A DNA stretch of 64,000 nucleotides from JAOTVV01 sp041602035. Lineage in GTDB: Bacteria; Gemmatimonadota; Gemmatimonadetes; Gemmatimonadales; GWC2-71-9. The stretch spans positions 92,710 to 156,709 of the forward strand of contig JBFIHA010000007.1 of the NCBI GenBank assembly GCA_041602035.1. The letters are read 5' to 3'. Position numbers and translations under genes: made by a program. Below the pieces are notes generated by a model. It was not told where the DNA came from. It worked only from the letters and a program-made list of their open reading frames with translations, and searched no databases. The stretch's first letter is position 1. Each line of letters opens with the position of its first letter. Positions 25,102 to 32,912 of the stretch are shown in pieces.

Positions 25102-27699
25102 TTAACCGCCCACCTTGCGGCCTGTGGCATCACGGCCATTCTGATGCATTACGACGCCGGTCACCTCCCCCGACTGGTTCTTGGTAAATGTGAACTCCAC
25201 CGGAGCTGTTCTTGAGTAGAACCTGGTCTCCGACTCGGCGTAGATCCGAGACTTCTCCTGCCCAGCCGGCTGAACCCATAACGTGCCATCCTCGAACGTC
25301 ACGACGACCGAGAACCGCGACGAAAACTGGTACTCGCCGGTGTACGACACGAGAACGGTCGCGTCGACCTCGGCTTCAGCGCGCTCCGACACGGGACCCT
25401 TGCATTCCCGTCCCGACTCGATTTCGCTTTCGATCCGATTGAACTCCATCGCGTAGTTCGACACGTTGTCGTACTTCATCTCTCGCGCCATGTCGTACGC
25501 TTTGCTGTAGTTCGCTCTCGACTCCTCTGACCGACACAACACGCGATACGCGTCCCCGAGGTGGTTGAACACCCGCGCCGATCCGGGATGGAGCACCGCG
25601 TTGCGCTCCAATTCCCGTACGGCGTCGTCCCAGCGACCTTCCCGCGCGTGCGTGCGCGCGGCGATGTCGGCCACGTCTTCATGCGGTACCACTCGATATC
25701 CAAACCGCTCGCTCAGCTCGGCGTAGTGGGCGTCAATCGTCGCCCAGCCTTCTCCGCCGGCTTGCGCCGCCAAGGTCGCGATGTCGGTAAGCTCCCAGCC
25801 AGCGAACAGCCAGGTCAGGCCGTCGCGAAGCGCGACATGTGCATCGGCCGAGCCACTGGAGAAGGTTCTGTCTCCACCGTACGACGCGTTCATCGATCCA
25901 TCTCTACCCACTGCGATCGTGCCGACCGATTCGTGAGGGCCCGCCGTCTGCGCATCTCCCACGAGTATCGTCAACGCGGCCGTGCGGTACTCGGCCGCGA
26001 CCCATGGCCGCAGCTCGTCAGTGATGAACGCAGAAAAGACAGACCGTTGCGCGGCCGTGGGTGCCGGAGTATGCACGACGATGAGCCCAGGGGCGCGGCC
26101 GCGATCGGCCAGAGAACGCGCGACGCCGGAGGCCTGATGCAGCGCAGGCTCACCGTCGAGCACGACCATCACGGGGTACTGACTGGACATCGACAACTCG
26201 TATCCCTCGGGCGTCAGCGTCCGGAGCGAGCGCTCCTCGCCGAGAATCGCGGAAGTAATGCTGGCCTTCCGTCCGGGAAGCGACGCCCTCGCGCCCTCGG
26301 CTGCGGCTAGCGGGACACCGGCTGCGATGCGACGAGGTGCGCTGGTGCTCCGTCCGCCCTGGTGCAGGACCATGCCATTGACCGCGCCGGCGTCGTCTTT
26401 GGCAAACGAGATCTGCGCATTCACGACGCGGGCAAAGAACCTCGTATCGGTCTCGGGGAAGATCGGGAACTTGTTCTGCCCGGTTGCCTGCGCGAAGAGG
26501 CCATCGTTCTCGAGCGTGATGGCAATGACGAAAGTCGGTCGCAGCTCGTACTCGCCGACGTAGGTCTCAAGAATGTCTTGGGGGACGAAGACTTCGATCC
26601 GATCGGCTACCGGCGTGTCACTCACCGGGATGTCCGGGTTGATCAGATGTAACGCAATGTCCCGTGACGAGATCGGGTAGTTCGCGAGCATGACCGCGCC
26701 GACGCCGGCGTCCGGATCGAATCCAACGAACGCGCGGAAGCCCCGCGTGGCGCCCCCGTGGGTGATGATGCGTTTCTCACCAAACCTCATCACGTGCCAG
26801 TTGAGGCCGATATCGGTGTTCTCGTCGACGGTACTCCGCACTTGGTACGCATCCCGCATCGACCGTTCGATCTGCGACGTCGGTGGACCGGTGTTGGCGG
26901 CCACGAAACGCAACATGTCTTCTGCATTGGACCGTAGAGCGCCCATCGCCGGGAGGTTGGGCCAGTTGCGGTAGGGAGCAGCGAGCCCCATCTCGTCGTG
27001 TCCGACCGTCATCCACTCGCGCACCTCACCTTCGACCTTCGTGCTCGTTGTGTGCATCCCGAGGGGATCGAGGATCCTTTCCCTGAGCAGCTGTTCGTAC
27101 GTTTGCCCGGTGGCGCGCTCGAGCACGTGGCCGAGTAACGCGACCGCGATGTTCGAGTACTCGTACTCGGCGCCGACATCGCGGCGCAGCTCGTGGCCCG
27201 AGAGAAACTCGTACAGCATGTCGATCGTGTACGTGGGGTACGCGCCGTCGCCGGTGGGAACCATGTTGGTCGGCATGCGCGTCAATGACGACCGGTGCGT
27301 GGCAATATCGAGCAACGTGATCTCGCGTCCGGGTCGGCTCGGGACAGTCACACTGTCAGGCAGGTACTTGGCGATCGGGTCCTCTAGAGCGACCTCACCG
27401 CGCGCGACCGCGTCCGCCAGCAGGATCCCCGTAAAGGCCTTGGTGATCGATCCGAGTTCGAAAACCGATTTAGGGCCGAGCGGCCGTGCACCTTCGCCGG
27501 CATCACCGTAGTAGACGATTTTCGTCGATCCATCGGCTTCCATGACGCCGAGCACTATCGCCATGCCGCTGTCGGCCTCGACGCGCTTTTCGATGAGTGC
27601 GGTCAGGTCCTCAGTCGACGGGAAATGTTGTGCGCTCGCGGCGGCGGGAAGCAGTATCGCGAGCAAGAAAAGGATGGTCAGTCGCGTTCGCTGCATCAT
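25102..27699 (-). CDS. serine beta-lactamase-fold protein with duplicated DUF3471-like modules and a degenerate esterase region
   Basis: An 865-residue exported protein. The start is MMQRTRLTILFLLAILLPAA (27699); the frame's upstream extension only translates repeat C. After the signal, residues about 25-380 form a class C beta-lactamase/PBP-like domain with S84-x-x-K87 (SITK), Y181-S-N183 and HGG as the third motif. A DUF3471-like module follows (YVGEYELRP ... FPETDTRFFARV). Next come about 180 residues resembling an IroE/esterase-D fold (YPVMVVLDGEPALHQASG), but the expected GHSxGG nucleophile elbow reads ILVGDAQTAG, so that part looks inactive. A TPR-like stretch and a second DUF3471-like module (YTGEYQFSS ... 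YAESETRFYSRT) close the protein. Likely a periplasmic hydrolase; substrate unknown. It is the sole gene between repeat copies B and C. Confidence 0.85.
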   Translation of the reverse strand: MMQRTRLTILFLLAILLPAAASAQHFPSTEDLTALIEKRVEADSGMAIVLGVMEADGSTKIVYYGDAGEGARPLGPKSVFELGSITKAFTGILLADAVARGEVALEDPIAKYLPDSVTVPSRPGREITLLDIATHRSSLTRMPTNMVPTGDGAYPTYTIDMLYEFLSGHELRRDVGAEYEYSNIAVALLGHVLERATGQTYEQLLRERILDPLGMHTTSTKVEGEVREWMTVGHDEMGLAAPYRNWPNLPAMGALRSNAEDMLRFVAANTGPPTSQIERSMRDAYQVRSTVDENTDIGLNWHVMRFGEKRIITHGGATRGFRAFVGFDPDAGVGAVMLANYPISSRDIALHLINPDIPVSDTPVADRIEVFVPQDILETYVGEYELRPTFVIAITLENDGLFAQATGQNKFPIFPETDTRFFARVVNAQISFAKDDAGAVNGMVLHQGGRSTSAPRRIAAGVPLAAAEGARASLPGRKASITSAILGEERSLRTLTPEGYELSMSSQYPVMVVLDGEPALHQASGVARSLADRGRAPGLIVVHTPAPTAAQRSVFSAFITDELRPWVAAEYRTAALTILVGDAQTAGPHESVGTIAVGRDGSMNASYGGDRTFSSGSADAHVALRDGLTWLFAGWELTDIATLAAQAGGEGWATIDAHYAELSERFGYRVVPHEDVADIAARTHAREGRWDDAVRELERNAVLHPGSARVFNHLGDAYRVLCRSEESRANYSKAYDMAREMKYDNVSNYAMEFNRIESEIESGRECKGPVSERAEAEVDATVLVSYTGEYQFSSRFSVVVTFEDGTLWVQPAGQEKSRIYAESETRFYSRTAPVEFTFTKNQSGEVTGVVMHQNGRDATGRKVGG

Positions 27700-27815
27700 T
27701 TGGGCGTGTCCGCGTGAGGGGTGTCTGCACTTGAATGTGCGTAGCACCCTTACGCGGTCAAGGCGTTGCGGTTTCGAGGAATTCGACCGAGGGACGGGGC
27801 GGGATGAAGGTGAGG

Positions 27816-27893
27816 CGCAGACTCGCTCTACCCGTCGGCTCGTCCGCTGTCGCGCACTCGCCGCCGGCTGACGAGTCGAGTCCTGCCGGGCCT
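27816..27893 (+). repeat. long-distance direct repeat, distal copy, running into a tRNA-Trp 3' end
   Basis: About 65 bases match 17007-17072 with roughly six changes, and the last 16 (GAGTCCTGCCGGGCCT, 27878-27893) equal the 3' end of tRNA-Trp. The distance between the two copies is about 10.8 kb, spanning all the cargo modules. The DNA from 27700 to 27815 holds no gene. Confidence 0.7.
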
Positions 27894-28016
27894 GTGGAAA
27901 TAGACGGTACGACGGTAGGTCGGTAAGACGGTAGGTGCCCGCCATGCCCGCCGTCTTTGCTGTTTACCGTCCTACCGCCTTACCCTCCTACCGTCCGTTG
28001 GGAGTCCTGCCGGGCC
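27878..28016 (+). repeat. palindrome unit with tRNA-Trp 3' ends, copy C
   Basis: The 16-base tRNA 3' end, a palindrome of ACGGTAGG words (more diverged from A and B in its loop), and a second 3' end at 28001-28016. Only the short T-arm/acceptor part of the tRNA remains on the left side. Confidence 0.8.
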
Positions 28017-28140
28017 GGTGAGGACAGACGGTAAGACGGTAGGTGGGTAGGACGGTAGGTGCGTCCGGCTTCCTACCCTCTTTGTCGTTTACCGTCCTAC
28101 CGTCGTACCGTCCTACCGTCCGTTGCGAGTCCTCCCCGGC
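28001..28140 (+). repeat. palindrome unit with tRNA-Trp 3' ends, copy D
   Basis: Directly adjoins copy C and shares its 16-base end. The palindrome is nearly identical to copies A and B apart from small changes in the loop. The closing tRNA 3' end is degraded (GAGTCCTCCCCGGCGC). Copies C and D together form a head-to-tail pair. Confidence 0.8.
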
Positions 28141-28210
28141 GCTTGACCGGGTCCGTTCCCGGGCACCACTATCTGACCAACACGCTCATCCCAAGGTGAA
28201 GGAGGGAGTC

Positions 28211-28696
28211 ATGCGATGCACGGCCGCTCTACCGGTGCTCTCAATTGTGATGGTCGCAGGCTGCACTCCGCAGCCGGCGATCGATCTCGAGGCAGAGCGC
28301 AACGCCCTGATGACTGCAGACCGCGCCTGGTTCGAGGCGTATGCCGCCAGTGAGAACCCGGCGGACGCGTTCGTCGCTCAGCTCGTCGATAACGCTACCT
28401 TGCTCCCGCCCAACGCGCCGTTGGCGCAGGGCAGGGAGGCCATTCACGCCGTGATCAGCGACCTCGAAGCCATGCCAGGGTTCTCGGTCACGTGGGAGCC
28501 GAACGCGGCCGAAGTGGGAAGCGGTGGCGATCTGGGCTACACGATCGGCAGCTACCAGATGAAGATGGAAGGCCCCGACGGCCCGATGACGATCGACGGC
28601 AAGTACCTGACCGTTTGGCAGAAGCAGGCTGACGGGACCTGGAGGGTCATCGCCGACATGTTCAACGCGAACGGTCCCCCGGCGCCGCAGATGTGA
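28211..28696 (+). CDS. SnoaL/DUF4440-like lipoprotein
   Basis: A 161-residue lipoprotein; the start at 28211 follows GGAGGGAGTC. Signal MRCTAALPVLSIVMVAGC with lipobox VAGC. The mature part is a cystatin-like (NTF2/SnoaL, DUF4440) fold: an initial helix AERNALMTADRAWFEAYAAS, then LVDNATLLPPNAP, REAIHAVISDLEAMPGF, and a final sheet ending WQKQADGTWRVIADMFN. The W-x-K-Q-x-D-G-x-W-R end is typical of DUF4440. No catalytic site can be assigned; such proteins bind small ligands or are simple isomerases. A related gene of the same type lies at 30232, with the patatin gene between them, suggesting that duplication and dispersal occurred near the island edge. Confidence 0.85.
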   Translation: MRCTAALPVLSIVMVAGCTPQPAIDLEAERNALMTADRAWFEAYAASENPADAFVAQLVDNATLLPPNAPLAQGREAIHAVISDLEAMPGFSVTWEPNAAEVGSGGDLGYTIGSYQMKMEGPDGPMTIDGKYLTVWQKQADGTWRVIADMFNANGPPAPQM

Positions 28697-28843
28697 CCCC
28701 AGATCGGCGGGCGCTGGACGCCCGCCAAGCTCTTCGACGTCGTCGCTCGCCCCTGCTCGCGACATCGGTTAATGCTGGGCTTGGGTCGGGTGCTCCTCAG
28801 CGGCTGATGGGGCAGGCGCTGAGCCCTCGCCCCCTCATAGCTG

Positions 28844-28872
28844 CCGCCCTACCGTCCTACCGTTCTACCGCC
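28844..28872. repeat. half palindrome of the ACGGTAGG family
   Basis: CCGCCCTACCGTCCTACCGT (from 28844) and TCTACCGCC form the right arm only. Nearby at about 28736-28769 a stretch resembles the DNA downstream of tRNA-Trp at 17115-17148. Otherwise 28697-29005 holds no gene. Confidence 0.6.
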
Positions 28873-29005
28873 TTTCGGGCCCGATATTTGCGCCTTTTTG
28901 GCAGGCAGGGCGGCGCGGAGCCGCGGCGTGGGGGAACGACTCGGCTCGCCCGATGGTACGATGGCAATCTGCCATACTGGTTGCATGACTCGGGGAGAGG
29001 GAGAC

Positions 29006-30079
29006 GTGAAAGGACGCCGGTTTACGCTGGTTCTCGGTGGGGGCGGCATGAAGGGCATCGCCCACGTGGGGGTGCTGCTCGCGCTCGAAAAGCACGCCGC
29101 CTTCCCCGTCGAGGTCGTGGGCTCCAGCGTGGGATCGCTGGTGGCGGGCGCCTGGTGTGCGGGCATGCCGGCCGTGGAGCTCCGGAAGCTCGCGCTCGCC
29201 CTGCGCCGCCGAGACCTGTTCCGCATCGCGCACCGCGACATGGCGGTCAAGCGCATGCGGTCTCGCGCCATCTACCAGAGTGAGCCCCTCAGGCAATACG
29301 TGACGCGCCTGTTCGGAGACATCACGTTCGACGAGTTGAAGCGTCCCCTCCTGATCAACTCGGTCAGCCTCACCACGGGGCGCCAAGTGTTTTGGGGTTC
29401 GCCCGGACTCTCCGACATCCGCGTGGCGGACGCCGTGCTCGCGTCATGCGCGCTGCCGGGATACCTGCCGCCCCATGAGATCCGCGGCGAGTACTTCATC
29501 GACGGGGCCGCCGTGGCGAATCTCCCCGTGGCGGCGACCACCGCACTCGATCGCGACCTGATCCTGGCGGTCGACGTGGGTTCGACCGCGGCCATTCGTC
29601 CGGATGCGGAAACGATGGGCTTCGCTGCGGTGTACGCGCGCGCCATCGAGTTCGGCATCCAGACGATGCGGACTGCCGCCCTGCTGCATTGGAGTCGACC
29701 GCCTCTGCTCCTGATCCAGCCGGATATCCGCTACAGCAGCCTGCTCTCGTTCCACTACAACCGCGAGCTCGTGGCCGAGGGCTACCGAGCGACCACCGAG
29801 ATGCTCGCGGATCCCGCCGTAATTCCGCCACGCGGGGCCTCGGGCGTCTACCCTCGGCAACGGTACGGCGTGCGCGTGATCCGGGAGCGGTGTATCGGCT
29901 GTGGGGCGTGCCGCATTCATGGACCGCCCGGGTTGTTCGTCCCTGGCGGCGACGGGAAGGCGGTCGTGACCGAGCCGGTGCAGGTCTGGAACGCCGTGCA
30001 GGCGGAGTTCGTCCGACAGTGCCCGACCAAGGCCATCGTGCTGGAGGCCGCCGAGCAGGAACGCGAGTCCGCGGCGTGA
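29006..30079 (+). CDS. patatin-like phospholipase with C-terminal ferredoxin domain
   Basis: A 357-residue protein starting GTG at 29006, five bases after GGGAG; an ATG at 28985 has no ribosome-binding site. Residues 5-190 are a patatin domain with the oxyanion loop GGGGMKG, the nucleophile elbow GSSVGS, and the dyad Asp in DGAAVANLP. From about residue 285 (YGVRVIRERCIGCGACRIHG) the protein becomes a ferredoxin-like module with C-x2-C-x2-C and a later CPTKAI. This pattern fits one [4Fe-4S] or [3Fe-4S] cluster. No signal peptide is visible, so it is probably cytoplasmic or membrane-peripheral. A lipid acyl hydrolase joined to a redox centre is unusual; it may sense redox state or couple lipid turnover to electron transfer. 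Neighbours give no hint. Confidence 0.88.
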   Translation: MKGRRFTLVLGGGGMKGIAHVGVLLALEKHAAFPVEVVGSSVGSLVAGAWCAGMPAVELRKLALALRRRDLFRIAHRDMAVKRMRSRAIYQSEPLRQYVTRLFGDITFDELKRPLLINSVSLTTGRQVFWGSPGLSDIRVADAVLASCALPGYLPPHEIRGEYFIDGAAVANLPVAATTALDRDLILAVDVGSTAAIRPDAETMGFAAVYARAIEFGIQTMRTAALLHWSRPPLLLIQPDIRYSSLLSFHYNRELVAEGYRATTEMLADPAVIPPRGASGVYPRQRYGVRVIRERCIGCGACRIHGPPGLFVPGGDGKAVVTEPVQVWNAVQAEFVRQCPTKAIVLEAAEQERESAA

Positions 30080-30231
30080 CGAGTGCACTCCGGTCGTAAC
30101 CGGGAACTCAGTACCCCTTCCTTCCAGCCAACCGTCCCAGCGCACCACTGCTGACCGCCTCGTGCGGTAGCGGCCTCCCGTCCCAGGCGTACATTTCCCC
30201 GCAGCAATCCCAGACTCGCCAAGGAGATCCC

Positions 30232-30705
30232 ATGGGCTCCCGACGCCTCATCCCCACGTTCGCCGTGACGCTCGCCCTCGCCGCCTGCTACCCTGCGGCC
30301 GAAGCCCCCGCGCTGTCGGACGAGGACACGGCCGCGATCCAGAGCTTGCTCGACAACTACGTGGCCAACGTGCAGGCGCAGGACTGGACGACGCTCCTCT
30401 CGTACTACGTCGACGGCGCCGTTCGGATGCCACCTGACGCACCGATGCAAGCAAACGACGCCGAGATGATGGCGTGGCTCGAGGCGCTCCCACCGGTCAC
30501 GAGCTTCAGCCTCACGCCGCAGGTCATCGATGGCCGAGGCGACCTCGCCTATGCGCGCGGCGCGTACACACTCGACCTTGCACCGCCCGATGCGCCACCG
30601 GTGCAGACGGTCGGGAAGTGGCACGCGATCTATGAGCGCCAAGCCGATGGATCCTGGCTCTGTGTGAGCGACATCTGGAACAGCGACGTGCCGCCGGCCA
30701 TGTAA
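30232..30705 (+). CDS. SnoaL/DUF4440-like lipoprotein, second copy
   Basis: A 157-residue lipoprotein with a strong ribosome-binding site (AAGGAG, 7 bases). Signal MGSRRLIPTFAVTLALAAC, lipobox LAAC. The mature fold matches the gene at 28211: an opening helix DEDTAAIQSLLDNYVANVQ, DWTTLLSYYVDGAVRMPPDAP in the same place as LVDNATLLPPNAP, and the ending YERQADGSWLCVSDIWNSD. A single extra Cys in that last strand is not shared with the first copy. It is probably periplasmic and ligand-binding; no enzyme activity can be assigned. The palindromic DNA that begins 20 bases after the stop may serve as its terminator. Confidence 0.82.
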   Translation: MGSRRLIPTFAVTLALAACYPAAEAPALSDEDTAAIQSLLDNYVANVQAQDWTTLLSYYVDGAVRMPPDAPMQANDAEMMAWLEALPPVTSFSLTPQVIDGRGDLAYARGAYTLDLAPPDAPPVQTVGKWHAIYERQADGSWLCVSDIWNSDVPPAM

Positions 30706-30725
30706 CGAACGGCGCGAGGGCAGCA

Positions 30726-30820
30726 AGACGGTAAGGCGGTGGGTGCGGAAATCGCACCTGCCGCCGTGCTATATGCCGTCCTGCCCAGCGACCGTCCTCT
30801 CGTCCTGTCGCCCTACCGCC
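30726..30820. repeat. diverged ACGGTAGG palindrome after the SnoaL-like gene
   Basis: AGACGGTAAGGCGGTGGGTG at the left faces GACCGTCCTCTCGTCCTGTC and CCCTACCGCC at the right, with an inner hairpin GGTGCG-GAAAT-CGCACC near 30740-30757. It is the farthest member of the family from tRNA-Trp and lacks any tRNA sequence. Confidence 0.65.
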
Positions 30821-30860
30821 CGCCGACGCCGTGCCTACATTCTGACCACCTTCTCCGGGC

Positions 30861-32909
30861 ATGACCCGCATGGCCGAGTCGGTCTCGTTCAGGCGCAACA
30901 TCGGGCTCTTCATGGCCGTGATGATCGGCATCGGTGCCATGATGGGGCCGGGGATCTTTGCGCTGCCCGGCGAGCTGGCCCACATGATCGGTCCGCTCGG
31001 CATCTTCGTCTATCTGGCGATGGGCCTGGTGACCGTGCTGACCGCCCTCAACTACAGCGAGCTCGGCGCGGCGATCCCACTGGCCGGGGGCGGCTACTCG
31101 TTCACCAGCCGCACGCTGTCCCGACCGGTCGCCTTCTACACGGGGTGGTTCTTCTGGATAGGGCACACGCTTGCCTGCGCCATGTATGCCGTGATCTTCG
31201 CGCTCACCATTCGTGGGTACTTCTGGCCCGAGGTCAGTCTCCCCCTAGTGGTGGTACTCACCACGGTGGTGTTCGCGGCGGTGAACCTCCGCGGGATGGC
31301 CGAGGCCATCAGGATCATCACGGTCATGAACCTGGTCGAGCTGGCCGTGTTGGTGGTCTTTGCCGTGCTTGGCGCCATGCGGGTCGAGCCGCGAAACCTC
31401 ACGCCGTTGGCCCCGATGGGCTACGGACCGTTCCTGCCGGCGATGGCGCTCATCTACATCTCCTACGTGGGGTTCGAGTTGATCACTGAGGCCTCCGAGG
31501 AGATCATTGCCCCGGCCAAGACGATCCCGCGCGCCATTCTCATCACGCTGGGGGTGGGAACCACCATCTATATCGGTGTGGTGTGGGTCATGATGGGTGC
31601 CGTTCACCACACGGCATTAGCTCGCAGCGACGTGCCATTCATCTTTGCGGCTGATTTCCTTTTCGGGGCATGGGGACGGTGGGCGGCGGTCGTCGCGACC
31701 ATCATGGCGAGCCTGTCTGCGTTCAGCGTCACGCTCGGGGCCAGCGCTCGCGTGCTGTATGCGCTCGGCCGCGACGGTCATTTCCCGCATACCTTTGCCA
31801 CGCTCCATCGACGGTTTCGCACGCCGCACGTGGCGTTGGCCGTGTGCGCAGTGGCGGTCGTGGTGTTCGGATCCTCGGGCATCGTGCGGTTCGTCGCGTC
31901 GGTGTCCGACTTTGGCTACTTGATGGGCTTGGGCATCGTCAACTACGCGGTCATCTCGCTCCATCGGCGCATGCCCAACCTCAGAAGGCCATTCAGGGTA
32001 GCGTTGTTCCCGGTGGTGCCGATCCTCGGGGTCATATCCTGCTGGATCTTCGTGCCCGCCCTGGAGCTGCGAAGCTTCGTACTTGGGGGGGTGCTCACGC
32101 TCGCCGGTGGCGGCGTGTATCTCCTTCGTCCCGCCAACCGGGCCGAGTTTGCCCGCTTGCCACAAGCCCTGACCTATCTGCGTCTGTTATTGCGAGCAAA
32201 GTGGAGGCCGCGCATGCGAATACTCATCATCAGCGGCGACCAGCGAGGCCGGAATATCGCCGACCGGCTGCTCGCCCGCGACGAGTTCCGTCTCGTGTTC
32301 CGGGCCGCGGAGCACCAGGTCACGTTCGTCGAGGAAGACGAGCGGCGGTGCCGCGAACTGGAGCAGCGCTACAGCGTGCCCATCTATCAGGGTGACGGCA
32401 CCCGCCGGGAGGTGCTCGAGCAGGTGGGTCTCGGCAACATCGATGTGGCGATCGCCGCGTCCAACGACGACGATCGCAACGTCATCGCGGCGCTCCAGGC
32501 CAAGCGGCTCGGGGTGCCGCAGGTGATCGGCATCGTGCAGGACGGTGACTACGTGGCCCTGCTGGAAGACAACGGCGTGGTGGCGATCAGTGCACCGTGG
32601 GCTACCGCAGCGATGGTGGAGAACTATCTGGATCGGCCCGGCGTGGCCGAGCTGTTCGAGATCGGGACCGGGGTCGCAAGCCTCGTGGGGGTGATCGTGC
32701 CGGAGGGGGCGGCGGTCGCAGAGAAGCGGATCCGGGAGATCAGCATGCCCACCGAATGCGTCGTTGCCGCCGTGGTGCGGGGCAAACAGTTCGTCGTGCC
32801 GCGCGGCGACACTGTCATCCATCCCGGCGATCACGTGGTGTTCGTTGGACCCACCAGCGCGGTGAAGAAAGCCCATGACGCGTTCCTGACCGCACGAAGT
32901 GGGGCGTGA
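30861..32909 (+). CDS. APC-family amino acid permease fused to RCK (TrkA) domains
   Basis: A 682-residue membrane protein. Residues 1-440 are an APC permease with about twelve helices, including the first-helix signature IGIGAMMGPGIFALPG and the later YISYVGFELITEASEEI segment. From residue about 452 (MRILIISGDQRGRNIADRLL) a cytoplasmic TrkA-N/RCK nucleotide-binding fold begins, with GDGTRREVLEQVGLGNIDVAIAAS and NDDDRNVIAALQAKRLG, followed by a TrkA-C domain (residues about 600-680) ending HPGDHVVFVGPTSAVKKAH. The glycine loop is atypical (SGDQRG), so NAD binding is uncertain. RCK domains gate potassium channels and transporters in response to nucleotides; here they presumably gate amino acid or polyamine transport. 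An ATG at 30870 is an equally possible start. Confidence 0.9.
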   Translation: MTRMAESVSFRRNIGLFMAVMIGIGAMMGPGIFALPGELAHMIGPLGIFVYLAMGLVTVLTALNYSELGAAIPLAGGGYSFTSRTLSRPVAFYTGWFFWIGHTLACAMYAVIFALTIRGYFWPEVSLPLVVVLTTVVFAAVNLRGMAEAIRIITVMNLVELAVLVVFAVLGAMRVEPRNLTPLAPMGYGPFLPAMALIYISYVGFELITEASEEIIAPAKTIPRAILITLGVGTTIYIGVVWVMMGAVHHTALARSDVPFIFAADFLFGAWGRWAAVVATIMASLSAFSVTLGASARVLYALGRDGHFPHTFATLHRRFRTPHVALAVCAVAVVVFGSSGIVRFVASVSDFGYLMGLGIVNYAVISLHRRMPNLRRPFRVALFPVVPILGVISCWIFVPALELRSFVLGGVLTLAGGGVYLLRPANRAEFARLPQALTYLRLLLRAKWRPRMRILIISGDQRGRNIADRLLARDEFRLVFRAAEHQVTFVEEDERRCRELEQRYSVPIYQGDGTRREVLEQVGLGNIDVAIAASNDDDRNVIAALQAKRLGVPQVIGIVQDGDYVALLEDNGVVAISAPWATAAMVENYLDRPGVAELFEIGTGVASLVGVIVPEGAAVAEKRIREISMPTECVVAAVVRGKQFVVPRGDTVIHPGDHVVFVGPTSAVKKAHDAFLTARSGA

Positions 32910-32912
32910 CTC

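Noticed and set aside
27700..27945. Upstream extension of the beta-lactamase-fold gene
   Set aside because: The extra 82 residues merely translate repeat C and the tRNA 3' end; the signal peptide starts at 27699.
22366..28140. Integron attC sites
   Set aside because: The palindromes resemble attC in being foldable and lying between single-gene modules, but the GTTRRRY core is missing, the boundary sequence is a tRNA 3' end, and no integron integrase is present.
16819..30820. CRISPR array from the ACGGTAGG repeats
   Set aside because: Repeats are in inverted arms of palindromes with no regular unique spacers, and there are no cas genes.
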